Source: Sorangiineae bacterium MSr11954
GTDB lineage: Bacteria > Myxococcota_A > Polyangia > Polyangiales > Polyangiaceae
NCBI GenBank assembly: GCA_037157815.1
Contig: CP089984.1
Coordinates: 11,108,501 to 11,172,500 of the forward strand
Length of the DNA stretch: 64,000 nucleotides
Direction of reading: 5' to 3'
The position numbers and the translations under genes were made by a program. This document shows positions 41,341-49,966 of this stretch, piece after piece. Each line of letters opens with the position of its first letter. The first letter of the stretch is position 1. The notes below the pieces were generated by a model. It saw only the letters and a list, made by a program, of their open reading frames with translations. It was not told the DNA's origin and ran no database searches.

Positions 41341-42078
41341 GTGACGACATCGTCCGGAGCCTCCGGTGCGCGGCGTATTCCCCTGCAGCAGCGCAGTCGC
41401 GAGCGGCTGGAGCGCATTTTGGAGGCGGCGGCCTCGCTCTTCATCGAGCGCGGCTACGACGCGGCCACCATGGAGAACATCGCCGAGCGCGCGCAGACGT
41501 CGATCGGCTCCGTGTACCAATTTTATCCGAACAAGCGCGCGATCTTCGACGCGATGGCCGTGCGCTACATCGAGCTGGCGCGCGAGCGGTTCGAGGAGCT
41601 GCTCGTCAGCTACGCGCGCATCGAGCGCTGGGACGAGATGCTCCACCAGGCCATCGACGCGTTTGCCGCCTTCGAGCGCTCGGGGGTGATCATCCGCGCC
41701 GTCTGGCTCAATTGGCAGATGTCGCCAGAGTTTCTGATCGCGGGCGAGGCGCTCAACCGCGAGTTCGCCCGCCGGGTCGAGACCTTTTTGGCCGAACGCG
41801 CCAAGGAGCTGCCCGCCGAAAAGCGCCTCCTGGTCGCCACCATGCTCGTGGAGCACATCACCGCCATGATGATCGTCTCCGTGCGCCGCAACGACGCCCT
41901 CGGCGAAGCGGTCATCGCCGAGACGAAGGTCCTTCTGCGCCGCTACCTCCGTCCGTATCTGGGCTCCCCTGGCGGCGACGAGCCCCGCCGCAAGGCGCGC
42001 AAATCCTCCAAATCTTCCGAGTCCGCCAAGCCCGCCAAGTCCCCCAAGTCCACGAAGCCTCCGAAGCCGCGCACATGA
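41341..42078 (+). CDS. TetR/AcrR-family regulator with Lys/Ser/Pro tail
   Basis: A 245-residue regulator with a GTG start. The helix-turn-helix (about 15-62) reads QQRSRERLERILEAAASLFI, ATMENIAERAQTSIGSVYQF. The ligand domain has LNWQMSPEFLIAGEALNREF and VEHITAMMIVSVRR. The last 30 residues form a basic low-complexity tail (KSSKSSESAKPAKSPKSTK), unusual for the family and perhaps an extra DNA contact. It is divergent from the P450 gene, sharing a 27-to-53-bp control region, so it probably regulates the P450. Confidence 0.9.
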   Translation: MTTSSGASGARRIPLQQRSRERLERILEAAASLFIERGYDAATMENIAERAQTSIGSVYQFYPNKRAIFDAMAVRYIELARERFEELLVSYARIERWDEMLHQAIDAFAAFERSGVIIRAVWLNWQMSPEFLIAGEALNREFARRVETFLAERAKELPAEKRLLVATMLVEHITAMMIVSVRRNDALGEAVIAETKVLLRRYLRPYLGSPGGDEPRRKARKSSKSSESAKPAKSPKSTKPPKPRT

Positions 42079-42082
42079 CGAA

Positions 42083-42120
42083 GCCCTTTCTCCCGCGCGG
42101 ATAACCGGGGAAGAAAGGGC
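42083..42120. terminator. Bidirectional terminator between TetR and sod genes
   Basis: GCCCTTTCT (42083-42091) pairs with AGAAAGGGC (42112-42120) as a perfect 9-bp stem, with a further CCCG/CGGG pair inside the 20-nt loop. It sits between two convergent genes, 5 bp after the TetR stop and 34 bp from the sod stop. There is no strong U-tract on either side. Confidence 0.55.
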
Positions 42121-42153
42121 TCCTGGGGCTTCTAATCGGTATTTCGGTCCGAT

Positions 42154-42753
42154 TTACTTCTGGAGCCACTGCTGGGCGCGCGTCTCCACCACGTCCCAGT
42201 TGATGTTCTCCCAGAACTTGTTCAGGTAGTCGGGGCGCTTGGTCTGGTAGTCGAGGAAGTACGCGTGCTCGAACTCGTCGAGGATGAGCAGCGGGATCGC
42301 TCCCCAGGGCGTGTGGTTCTGGTGCTGCTCGACCACGTAGACGTGGGTCTTGTTGTCGAGGAGCGAGTGCGCCCACACCGACCAACCCACCGGGGCGACC
42401 TTGCCGCCGCCGAGCAGCTGGGCCTTGAAGTTGTCGAGGCTTCCAAAGTCCCGCGTGATGATCTCGAGGGTCTTCTTGCCCGGCGACGTTCCCTTGCCGC
42501 CGATGTTCTCGAAGTACCACTCGTGCAGGATGACCCCGTTGTGCGCCCACGTCTCGCGGCGCTTCAACTCACCCCACTCCGAAAAGTGCGGATTGGCTTT
42601 CGATACGTCGGCCTTCTCGAGGGCCGCTTGGATGTTGTTGTACTGGGTGACGTAGCCTTTGTAGAGCACGTCTCTGTGCTCGGTGAGCGCCTTCTCGGAG
42701 AGAAAGCCTTCTACCTTGCCTTCCAGCGCATAATTCTTCGGATCAATCGCCAT
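42154..42753 (-). CDS. sod: Superoxide dismutase, Fe/Mn type
   Basis: A 199-residue Fe/Mn superoxide dismutase, converting superoxide to oxygen and hydrogen peroxide. Metal ligands: H26 (ALTEHRDVLYKGYV), H77 (AHNGVILHEWYFENIGG), D159 and H163 (LILDEFEHAYFLDYQTKRPD). The signature DxWEHAYF is DEFEHAYF, an allowed Phe variant. The N-terminus is shorter and more divergent than in classical SodB, and the metal cannot be told by eye. There is no signal peptide, so it is cytosolic. The ATG at 42753 has GGAGG upstream. Confidence 0.93.
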   Translation of the reverse strand: MAIDPKNYALEGKVEGFLSEKALTEHRDVLYKGYVTQYNNIQAALEKADVSKANPHFSEWGELKRRETWAHNGVILHEWYFENIGGKGTSPGKKTLEIITRDFGSLDNFKAQLLGGGKVAPVGWSVWAHSLLDNKTHVYVVEQHQNHTPWGAIPLLILDEFEHAYFLDYQTKRPDYLNKFWENINWDVVETRAQQWLQK

Positions 42754-42916
42754 TGGCTCCTCCGTTTCTTTGCGGTTCTCTTTTCTTCGGGAGAACGGAG
42801 TCTAGGCACCGGGCGACGATGTGGAAAGAGGGAAGCGTGCCTGTCGAAAGAAGCGCGCGCAGCTCACGAACGCGGACAAAAGAATAACAAAAAGACAAAA
42901 GAACAGAAAAGAAGAA

Positions 42917-42944
42917 GAGCGCCTCCTCGTGACCGAAGGCGCTC
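42917..42944 (-). terminator. Terminator of the anchor-P-like gene at 43039
   Basis: GAGCGCCT (42917-42924) and AGGCGCTC (42937-42944) form an 8-bp stem with a 12-nt loop. On the minus strand it is followed by TTCTTCTTTTCTGTTC, a broken U-rich tract. It is about 95 bp after the stop at 43039 and before the sod promoter region. Confidence 0.6.
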
Positions 42945-43038
42945 CTCCCGTGTGTCTACCCTGTTGTCGTTGTCTCGTTAGGCCGCTCCCGGCCGAGGTA
43001 TCGAGCCACCTCGGCCGAAGGAGCCGAACCTTTGGTTA

Positions 43039-43917
43039 TCAGTGATCGCCGTGCGCGCAGGTGACGTCCGCGTGCACTTGGGCGACTTCCGCCTCGATGC
43101 TGTTGAGCAGCTCGACGTACAGAGCGGCTGCGTCGATCGTCCCGCCATCGGCGGCCTGGAAGTTGACGACGATGCGGCCGAGGTCGAGACCGAGAACGTC
43201 CTTCAGGTTGATCTCGGCGTTCGGGCCCACGCCGATGGTGATCGGCTTGCCGTTGATCTTCACTTCCGCGATCGTGCTGGACGCCTTGGTCTGCGCGTTG
43301 CCCTTGCTGTCGCACCATGCGCTGGCGCTGGTGTCCGCAGCCGTGTAGCTGATGCCCAAGGTGAGCGCGCCGTCATCGCCAAAGAGACCGTCCAGCAGGT
43401 CCTTCAGGCCGAGGTTCTCGAGGAGCTTGCGCAGATCGAGATCGAGCACGCCGACGTCGGCGTTGTCGCTGAGCACGTCGGCCAGGAGGCCTTCGGCTTC
43501 GGCGTTGAGCAGGGTGCCGGCGGCAACCGACGCGCGAGACGTCGCGCCGCTGTCCGTGCCCTGGGTCGATGCGTTAGCCGCAGCGTCGCGGGTGAGATTA
43601 CCCGCGTTCACGCGCGCCACGGTCTTCGCAATGGCCGCTCCGTCTTGTCCGAGTTCGCCCGTATCCGACGACAGTTTCTCCGGGATCAGGTTCGCGAAGC
43701 TGGTGGGCCCATGGGGCTTGCCAAGGTTGACGCGAACTGCCACCGCGCGGCCCGAGATGGACTTGGGCTTGCCGCCCTTGGCCGCCTGAGCTGCCGGATC
43801 ACCCGTCAATTGATCGCTCGAAGAGCTGCCGGTATCGCCAGAGGCGCAACCCATGATGCCCATGGTGGCAGCAAAGAATCCAATCATGGCCGTGCGAACG
43901 AGTTTCGATGTAATCAT
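43039..43917 (-). CDS. Choice-of-anchor-P-like lipoprotein 1
   Basis: A 292-residue lipoprotein. The signal peptide MIGFFAATMGIMGC ends at the lipobox. It has the pattern of choice-of-anchor P proteins: ISGRAVAVRVNLG near the N-terminus, SRASVAAGTLLNAEAEGLLA in the middle, AWCDSKGNAQTKASSTIAEV, KINGKPITIGVGPNAEINL, VNFQAADGGTIDAAALYVEL, and HADVTC at the end. These are beta-rich surface proteins of unknown function. The start at 43917 is preceded by a run of eight G residues (43930-43923) acting as ribosome binding site. A paralogue lies upstream at 44341. Confidence 0.82.
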   Translation of the reverse strand: MITSKLVRTAMIGFFAATMGIMGCASGDTGSSSSDQLTGDPAAQAAKGGKPKSISGRAVAVRVNLGKPHGPTSFANLIPEKLSSDTGELGQDGAAIAKTVARVNAGNLTRDAAANASTQGTDSGATSRASVAAGTLLNAEAEGLLADVLSDNADVGVLDLDLRKLLENLGLKDLLDGLFGDDGALTLGISYTAADTSASAWCDSKGNAQTKASSTIAEVKINGKPITIGVGPNAEINLKDVLGLDLGRIVVNFQAADGGTIDAAALYVELLNSIEAEVAQVHADVTCAHGDH

Positions 43918-44200
43918 TGTTTCCCCCCCCGACGTCCGCTCACTTATTTGCAAGCGCACGTCCTTGGCCATTCTGATGCGAGGTGGGTGCAAGTCGCTGC
44001 GCCCAATGCACACCAATGTGGGGAAAAACTCGAAGGTAGGCCGAGTCCGCTCCAGCCTTCGCCGCGCTCGGTAATTACCGAACGCGTCGCTCTTCTTCTT
44101 CTTCTCTTCTTCTCTTCTTATTAGGGGGATTGTGGGCCTCTTTCCTGTCGGGCACGGCAGCGCGAATCGGGCGGCAATGGCCGCGAGGCCCACAAAACGA

Positions 44201-44319
44201 ATCTGGATTTCGCTCCGGCATCGCGAAGGGGAGCCCTCCCATCCCCTTCGGTACTCCGTGGCGAAATCCAGATCGCGGATACGTGGTGCGTCACCCGCGG
44301 TCACGAACGCGGGTGACGC
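44201..44319 (-). terminator. Strong hairpin block after anchor-P-like gene 2
   Basis: Two stems follow the stop at 44341. GCGTCACCCGCG (44288-44299) pairs perfectly with CGCGGGTGACGC (44308-44319) over 8 nt. ATCTGGATTTCGC (44201-44213) pairs with GCGAAATCCAGAT (44261-44273), enclosing a nested CGAAGGGG/CCCCTTCG stem. They probably end the leftward transcript and insulate the next gene's promoter. No U-tract is seen, so the mechanism is uncertain. Confidence 0.6.
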
Positions 44320-44340
44320 CTACGCGATTGGATTCGTTGC

Positions 44341-45258
44341 TCAGCGTTTGGGGCAGCTGCCGCCGCCGCCGCCCGACGCGCAGACCACGCCCGCTTGCGC
44401 GCGCGCCACCTTCACGTCGATCTTGCCGTCGAGGATGTTCACGTGCAGCGCCGTTGCGTCGATGCTGCTCGCTCCGCCGTCCCCGGTGGTGGTCTGCTCG
44501 TTGAGCGTGATCGTCACCAGGCCGGGGAGATCGAGGATCTTCTGATTCGGTCCGAGCGTGATCGGGATGGGCGTGCCGCCGACCACCAAGTTCGCGAGGA
44601 CGGCTTCGGCCGACGAGTGGGCCTTGCCCTGCGCGTCGCACCACGATTTCGCGTCTTCCTGGATGACGTCCGCCTGGATGCCGCCTGCGAGCGGGCCCGT
44701 GAAGATCACGGCGAGCAACTCGTCGTTGATGCCGAGCGATTCGAGCAGATCCTGCAGGTTGATGGCGACGGTGCCCCCGCGTCCATCCTCACCGAGGATC
44801 TCCTTGAGGAACCCGTCCGGCGCCGTGTGGAACAGCGACGCGTTGGTGACCGCGGCGGTCGACGATGCTTCGCCGCCCTTGCCGCGCGCCGCGGCGTTGG
44901 CCGCGCCAGCTTGTGCGACCGCGCCGCCGTTGACCGTCGCGGCGCTCTTGGTCACGCTGCCCCCGGAAGACGGGAGCGCCTTGGTGTCCGTGAGGACGGC
45001 GGTGCCGTCCCACGACGTCGTCGACGGGTTCTGGATGTCGACGCGGACGCTGACGGCGACCGCGCGCGCCGAGAACGACTTGGCTGCCCCGCTCTGATCC
45101 GGACCACCGCCCGGGCATTGCGGATTTACGGCGTCGCCCGTCAAATTGTCGCCTTGTTGCCCCGAACCCGAGTCTCCCGAGGCGCACCCGACGATAGAGG
45201 CCGCCGCGAACATCACTCCCAGCAGCCCGGTATGGACCAATCCCCTCACCTTATTCAT
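44341..45258 (-). CDS. Choice-of-anchor-P-like lipoprotein 2
   Basis: A 305-residue lipoprotein, paralogous to the gene at 43039. The signal peptide LLGVMFAAASIVGC gives the lipobox, then CASGDSGSG, almost the same as in the paralogue. Shared blocks are FSARAVAVSVRVDIQNP, ASSTAAVTNASLFH, SWCDAQGKAHSSAEAVLANL, VVGGTPIPITLGPNQKI, LVTITLNEQTT and IDATALHVNIL. The C-terminus adds a Gly/Cys tail (CASGGGGGSCPKR). The ATG at 45258 is preceded by a run of six G residues at 7-nt spacing. The function is unknown; it is likely cell-surface. Confidence 0.83.
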   Translation of the reverse strand: MNKVRGLVHTGLLGVMFAAASIVGCASGDSGSGQQGDNLTGDAVNPQCPGGGPDQSGAAKSFSARAVAVSVRVDIQNPSTTSWDGTAVLTDTKALPSSGGSVTKSAATVNGGAVAQAGAANAAARGKGGEASSTAAVTNASLFHTAPDGFLKEILGEDGRGGTVAINLQDLLESLGINDELLAVIFTGPLAGGIQADVIQEDAKSWCDAQGKAHSSAEAVLANLVVGGTPIPITLGPNQKILDLPGLVTITLNEQTTTGDGGASSIDATALHVNILDGKIDVKVARAQAGVVCASGGGGGSCPKR

Positions 45259-45480
45259 GATGTATCCCCCCACTCATGAATGCCCCTACGTTCAATCACG
45301 TATCGGCATTGTCTGGCTGTTAGGATGCGCCGCACTTACGGGTGGGTTTCATTCCGACTCACGACTTTCGGAGGTCGTGATCACCTTTCGTCGCGCGGCG
45401 CCCGCCGCGTCCACCAACGCGTACGAACGCGGCCACGATCGCGTGCGAACGCGGCCACCATCGCGCGCGAGCGAACGCGG

Positions 45481-45843
45481 TCAACCCGCTGATCGGTGCG
45501 TCAAAAGCTTCTCGATCAAGTCCTTCGAGTAGGCGGCGAGCTCGCGGAAGACCACGCCCATACCGGGCGGATCCTTCTCCACGCGCACCACTTCGCCGAT
45601 GCCCTCGATGGTCTCGATATCGTCCATGATGACGGTGAAACGCAGGTTCACGCGGGTGCCGACGGGTAGCACGCTCGTCGATTTGATGAACACTCCGCTG
45701 GCCGAAATGTTGGTGACGTACTCCTGAATGAACGCGTCGAACGACTCGAATTCCTTGTTGATCGTGACGCGCTCTCCGATTCGCTTCTCGCCCTTGTCTT
45801 CCTTGTCGCCCTTGTCTTCGTCGCCCATCTCGGTCCTCTTCAT
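45481..45843 (-). CDS. PilZ-domain protein
   Basis: A protein of about 120 residues with a Lys/Glu/Asp-rich start and one PilZ domain of the short myxobacterial type: RVTINKEFESFDAFIQEYVT, NISASGVFIKSTSVLPVGTR, VNLRFTVIMDDIETIEGIGE and GMGVVFRELA. The canonical c-di-GMP RxxxR motif is not seen, but the NxSxxG-like NISASG is, so binding is uncertain. The start at 45843 overlaps the RNase E/G stop (ATGA); an ATG at 45828 with GAGG upstream is the alternative. It is coupled to the RNase gene. Confidence 0.85.
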   Translation of the reverse strand: MKRTEMGDEDKGDKEDKGEKRIGERVTINKEFESFDAFIQEYVTNISASGVFIKSTSVLPVGTRVNLRFTVIMDDIETIEGIGEVVRVEKDPPGMGVVFRELAAYSKDLIEKLLTHRSAG

Positions 45844-48464
45844 TTCCCTTGAAGGTCGAATTGTTCGAGATGGTACTCTTTTCGGGCAACCACCGTGATC
45901 TTGCGCATGTAGCGGTTCTCCGCGTCGATGACCGCCTCTTTCTCCTTGGTGGCAAGCACGTCGGCCACCGCGGGGTGCGCGTTCACGAGCACCGTGTAGC
46001 CCGGTAGATCGGCGCGTTTGCGCCGGATCTCGCGGAGGATCTCGTAGGCGATCGTCTCCTTCGATTGGAGCTGGCCGGTGCCATCGCAGTAAAAGCAGGG
46101 CTCGTGGAGCAAGCGACCGAGGCTCTCGCGCGTGCGCTTTCGCGTCATCTCGATGAGGCCGAGATCGGATATGCGATTGAGCGTGGTCTTCGCTTTGTCT
46201 TTTTGAAGGAGCTCCTCCAGCGACCGCCGCACTTTTTCGCGGTTTTGATGCCTCTCCATGTCGATCAAGTCGAGGATGATGAGGCCGCCGATATTGCGGA
46301 ATCGAAGCTGGTAGGCGATCTCGTGGACGGCCTCCAGGTTCGTCTTGAGGATGGTCTCCTCCATGTCCTTCGAGCCTTTTCCGACGAATCGACCGGTGTT
46401 CACGTCGATGGCGGTGAGGGCTTCGGCCTGATCGATAATCAAATATCCGCCGGACGGGAGCGGCACCTTGCGGGAGAGCGCGCGGCCGATTTCGTCTTCG
46501 ATTCCATAGGCATCGAAGATGGGCTCGTCTCCCGAGTAATAGATGATGTCCTTCAGGCGATCGGGGGCGAACATCTCCACGAAGCGGCAAAGGCGCTCGT
46601 ATTGATGGCGGTCGTCGATGACGATCTGGTGCACTTCGTCGGTGAACAGATCGCGCGCCGTCTTCAGCACCAGATCGAGCTCGCTCATGAGGACGGCCGG
46701 CGCCCGCGCGCCCTCTTCCTTCTTCTTGGCGATCTCTCCCCACAATCGAACGAGGTAGCCGACGTCTTGTTTGAGTTGCTTCTTGGTGAGCCCCTCGGCC
46801 ACCGTACGCACGATGAGACCGCCGCTCGGCGGCTTCACCGTCTCGATCGCCTCGCGCAGCCGTGAGCGCTCTTTCTCCGAGCCGATTCGCTTGGAGATGC
46901 CGATGTGATCGACGGTCGGCAGGTACACCACGTAGCGGCCCGGGAGCGAGACGTGGCTCGAGCAGCGGGCGCCCTTGGTGCCGATCGGATCTTTGGTGAC
47001 CTGGACGATGATGTCCTGGCCCTCACGCACCACCTCGCGAATCGGCGTCGACTTGGAGATGCGGTTGTTCATGCTGATGCGATCGCCGCGCGATCGGCCG
47101 TCGCGGCCCTCACGCCCGCGATCGCCGCCTCGATCCCCGCTGCGCTCCCCGCGATCCCGGTCGCGATCGCGTCCGCGGCGGTGGCGGGTTCGCTTGTTGC
47201 CGCCTTGCGCGTGCGCGCCGCGGGTGCTTCGCTCGTTGGAGGCGCGTGGCGGGCTGGGGGCGCGGGGGACGGGCGCGTTGGGATCGGTGATGGTGAAGCC
47301 CGGCATGCCGGGGAAATCGGGCAGCGGCTCCAAGGTGGCGCGGGGGCCTTTGTCCCCGTGGCGTTTGCCGCGCCGGCCGCGCGGTTCTTTGCGCGCGGGC
47401 GCCTCCCAGGCGGGCGTCTCCTTCGCGGCGGTGTTCGAATCGCCCAAGACCGCGGCGAGGGGGCCTTCGTTGGCGTTGATGGCGCCTGGCGCGTTGTCGT
47501 CGTCGAGGGGATCGGCTGCATCGGCCGCTTCGAGCGCGATCGATGGCGACGAGGTGGCCGGCTCGTCGAGCGACGTTTGCGGGTGCTCGTCGCAGGAGGG
47601 GGCCGTGGAGGCGGCGATTTCGTCGTCGTCTTCGAGATCGTCGTCGTCCTCGAGCTTGTCGAGGGCTGACAACGAGCTGGGAGAGCTGGGGGAGCTGGGC
47701 AGATCGACCCGGGAGTCCTCGTTGAAGTCGTCGCCGAGATCGACGGTCGACGCGCCCGCGGCGAGGGAGTCCTCGCTGAGGGGGCCTTCGAAGATGCGGG
47801 GCTCGTCGTCGCCTTCGTCGGCGTCCTCGTCTTGGTCGTCGCTCTCTTCGCTCTCTTCGCTCTCGCCCGCGATGTCGTCGCCCGAATCGTCGCCGAGGGA
47901 CTCCAGGCTGACGCGCGAATCCTCGATGCGGTCGAAGGTGGACTCCGCGTCGTCCGGGCTGGCGTCGTCTGCGTCGCCGTCGCCTCGTGCGGCGCCATTG
48001 GCATGCTCGGCGAGGCCAGCTTGGTCCGCGATGTTGGCGAGGTCGCTGTCGCTCTCCCGCGCCTCGAGGACGGCGGAGACGTCGGCGGCCGACTTGGCGG
48101 TTGGGGGAGGGATCGCGTCGAGGGTTTCCTCGGCCTCGGCGTCGAGCTCCTCGTCGCCGGTCACCTCGGGAAGGGCGGCACCTTCCTTGACGCGCTTCTG
48201 GCCGCCGGCCAGGTACGTTTCGAAGTCATCCGGTCGGATGAGGTCTTCGACGTGAAGGAACGCCGCGCGCTCCTGGCCGATATCGACGAAGGCGGCTTGA
48301 AGACCGGGCAGGACGCGGGTCACCTTGCCCAGGTACACATTTCCTACTGTGTACGCGCTCTTACCTCGCCGTTCGATGTGCAGCTCGGCGATGATTCCCC
48401 CCTCGATGAGGGCTACGCGTGTTTCTCGGATATCGACGCTGATAACCAGGATGTTCTTCGACAT
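45840..48464 (-). CDS. rng: Ribonuclease E/G with large internal disordered insertion
   Basis: An 874-residue RNase E/G-family endoribonuclease (E. coli RNase G is about 490). The N-terminal part (1-94) is the start of the S1 domain (VGNVYLGKVTRVLPGLQAAF). About 375 residues of low complexity follow: an acidic Asp/Glu/Ser region (about 100-330), then an Arg/Gly/Asp-rich basic region (about 385-465). The S1 domain resumes near 476 (REVVREGQDIIVQVTKDP). Catalytic aspartates lie in AIDVNTGRFVG (D687) and LIILDLIDM (D732); the Zn-link is CFYCDGTG (C790, C793). RNase E normally carries its disordered scaffold at the C-terminus. It is coupled to the PilZ gene. Confidence 0.92.
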   Translation of the reverse strand: MSKNILVISVDIRETRVALIEGGIIAELHIERRGKSAYTVGNVYLGKVTRVLPGLQAAFVDIGQERAAFLHVEDLIRPDDFETYLAGGQKRVKEGAALPEVTGDEELDAEAEETLDAIPPPTAKSAADVSAVLEARESDSDLANIADQAGLAEHANGAARGDGDADDASPDDAESTFDRIEDSRVSLESLGDDSGDDIAGESEESEESDDQDEDADEGDDEPRIFEGPLSEDSLAAGASTVDLGDDFNEDSRVDLPSSPSSPSSLSALDKLEDDDDLEDDDEIAASTAPSCDEHPQTSLDEPATSSPSIALEAADAADPLDDDNAPGAINANEGPLAAVLGDSNTAAKETPAWEAPARKEPRGRRGKRHGDKGPRATLEPLPDFPGMPGFTITDPNAPVPRAPSPPRASNERSTRGAHAQGGNKRTRHRRGRDRDRDRGERSGDRGGDRGREGRDGRSRGDRISMNNRISKSTPIREVVREGQDIIVQVTKDPIGTKGARCSSHVSLPGRYVVYLPTVDHIGISKRIGSEKERSRLREAIETVKPPSGGLIVRTVAEGLTKKQLKQDVGYLVRLWGEIAKKKEEGARAPAVLMSELDLVLKTARDLFTDEVHQIVIDDRHQYERLCRFVEMFAPDRLKDIIYYSGDEPIFDAYGIEDEIGRALSRKVPLPSGGYLIIDQAEALTAIDVNTGRFVGKGSKDMEETILKTNLEAVHEIAYQLRFRNIGGLIILDLIDMERHQNREKVRRSLEELLQKDKAKTTLNRISDLGLIEMTRKRTRESLGRLLHEPCFYCDGTGQLQSKETIAYEILREIRRKRADLPGYTVLVNAHPAVADVLATKEKEAVIDAENRYMRKITVVARKEYHLEQFDLQGK

Positions 48465-49126
48465 GAAGCGCTAAAAACTTTCCCGCCCATGCCTCGTCTC
48501 CGCCCGCGCACGAGCCCGCCCTCCCATTCCAGGTGGCGTGCTCCGTCCTCGTTATCGCGAAAATAAAGCCCTGAGCGCATTTCGGTTCCCGTCCTTACTT
48601 GAGAGGAGGCCGGGTTGAATCCGGGAGAAAACCTCCGAGGGCCTCGGCTTGAAGGGCAAGCGCGACAGGAAAAACCTGGGAAGTCCTGGGAGGTAGGCGC
48701 GGCAAAAACCTGCGGGGCCTGTGAAAATCACGATACCCCTAACACGGGCAGTACCAGAGCTTCCGACCTGGGGCCACAGATTTCTCGATCATGTCACTCG
48801 CCAGCAGCCGAAGGAGCTGCTAGAGATGGCCGACAGTTGCGGTTGGCCGCAGTTATGGCCTCACCGACTTGGAAACGTGAACCCCGCCAGGCCCGAGAGG
48901 GAGCAACGGTAGCGTGGAAGAGTGTGGTGGGGCCTTTCCCATTTGGGCCTTTGCTCCTCGAACCGTCCGTTTTTCGAGCCTGCCCCTCCTGGCGTACACG
49001 TCGCGTCGCGTCTTCTGGCCCCATCGCACGGGTGCGCGCGGCCGATTAGGTGTTCGGCCTTGGGTCGGGTATCGTCGGGCCCGACCGAGGGTCGTGGCCA
49101 TAGGGAACGAGGATGAGGAGAGCGGA
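48465..49126. other. Intergenic region, about 660 bp
   Basis: No gene is supported. Short frames (for example near 48615-49049) are poor in coding character. Around 48600-48700 there are several runs of the type GGGAGAAAACC and GGAAAAACCTGGGAAG, and 48780-48840 has CCAGCAGC/GCTGCT complementarity (CAGCAGC at 48802 with GCTGCTA at 48817). I searched by eye for RNase P RNA, 4.5S RNA and 6S-like hallmarks and saw none. It must contain promoters for the leftward RNase gene and the rightward ABC genes. Confidence 0.4.
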
Positions 49127-49966
49127 GTGACAGCACTGAACGAAGTCGGGCTCATCGCATCCCGCGAGATCCGAAAGAACCTGCGGAGCCTGAAAGGGCT
49201 CACCATGGTGGTTCTTTCGCTGCTCGGGGCCATCGCGGTCGCGAGCATCATTGCCAAGGGGCAGAAGATGGACGAGGTCAACATTGGCCTCGAGCGCCTC
49301 CATGAAATGCAAGAGGCGGTGCTCACCAAAAAGTACGATGACCCCGCGATGGGGCAGTACCTCGGTGGCGCCCCCTTCGTTCTGATCTCCCTGCTTTTCA
49401 TCAGCATCTGGCTTAGCCCGCTCCTGGTCACCATCCTGGGCTTCGACGCGGTCGCCGCCGACCTGCAGCATCGCACCGTGCGTTATTGGACGGTGCGCTC
49501 GCGGCGCGCTTCGTACTTCGTCGGCAAGGTGCTGGGGCTGTGGGGTGTGGTGGCGGCCATCACCCTGGTCATGCACGTCTTGATCTGGTGCGCGACCTTG
49601 ATCATCGGCGGCGCAGGAACGGCCGCGCCCGGGGCCACGTTTTCGTGGGGCTTTCACTTTTATCTGGTGACCTTGCCCATCGCCGCCGCGTGGTGCGGGC
49701 TCGCTACTTTGATTTCATCCCAGTTCCGAACTCCCATCCTCGCGCTCTTCGTGGTCGGCGCCGTCTTTGCAGCCCTGTGGGTCATCGACGTGATCGCGGT
49801 GTTCAGAGAGGTAAAGTGGGCCACGTACTTCTACCCCAACTCGTACGACGCGCTCCTCCTGTCGCCCAAAGGTGACCAGGTCGCGCTGGGCGCGCTGGCT
49901 TGCTTCGGCATCGCGGCGTTGACCACCGCCGCCGGTACTTTCTTCTTCACGCGGAGAGACGTTTGA
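49127..49966 (+). CDS. ABC-2-type transporter permease
   Basis: A 279-residue membrane protein with about six membrane segments and a GTG start (AGGAG at 6-nt spacing). The N-terminus ASREIRKNLRSLKGLTMVVL and the DLQHRTVRYWTVRSRRASYF loop after the second helix are typical of ABC-2 permeases of the NatB/YhhJ-like type. Later helices include WCGLATLISSQFRTPILALF. It is coupled (TGATG) to the ATPase gene that follows, forming a likely exporter. The substrate is unknown; the short extracytoplasmic loop with LHEMQEAVLTKKYDD is periplasmic. Confidence 0.85.
   Translation: MTALNEVGLIASREIRKNLRSLKGLTMVVLSLLGAIAVASIIAKGQKMDEVNIGLERLHEMQEAVLTKKYDDPAMGQYLGGAPFVLISLLFISIWLSPLLVTILGFDAVAADLQHRTVRYWTVRSRRASYFVGKVLGLWGVVAAITLVMHVLIWCATLIIGGAGTAAPGATFSWGFHFYLVTLPIAAAWCGLATLISSQFRTPILALFVVGAVFAALWVIDVIAVFREVKWATYFYPNSYDALLLSPKGDQVALGALACFGIAALTTAAGTFFFTRRDV

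Noticed and set aside
39768-42078. Secondary-metabolite gene cluster around the P450
   Set aside because: Neighbours are NAD salvage and superoxide dismutase genes; no biosynthetic core enzyme is present.
39912-42104. 730-aa plus-strand frame opposite P450 and TetR genes
   Set aside because: Antisense shadow of the P450 gene caused by high GC; the P450 motifs on the minus strand are unambiguous.
48465-49126. Structured RNA gene (RNase P, 4.5S or 6S RNA)
   Set aside because: The hallmark conserved segments of these RNAs were not found by eye.
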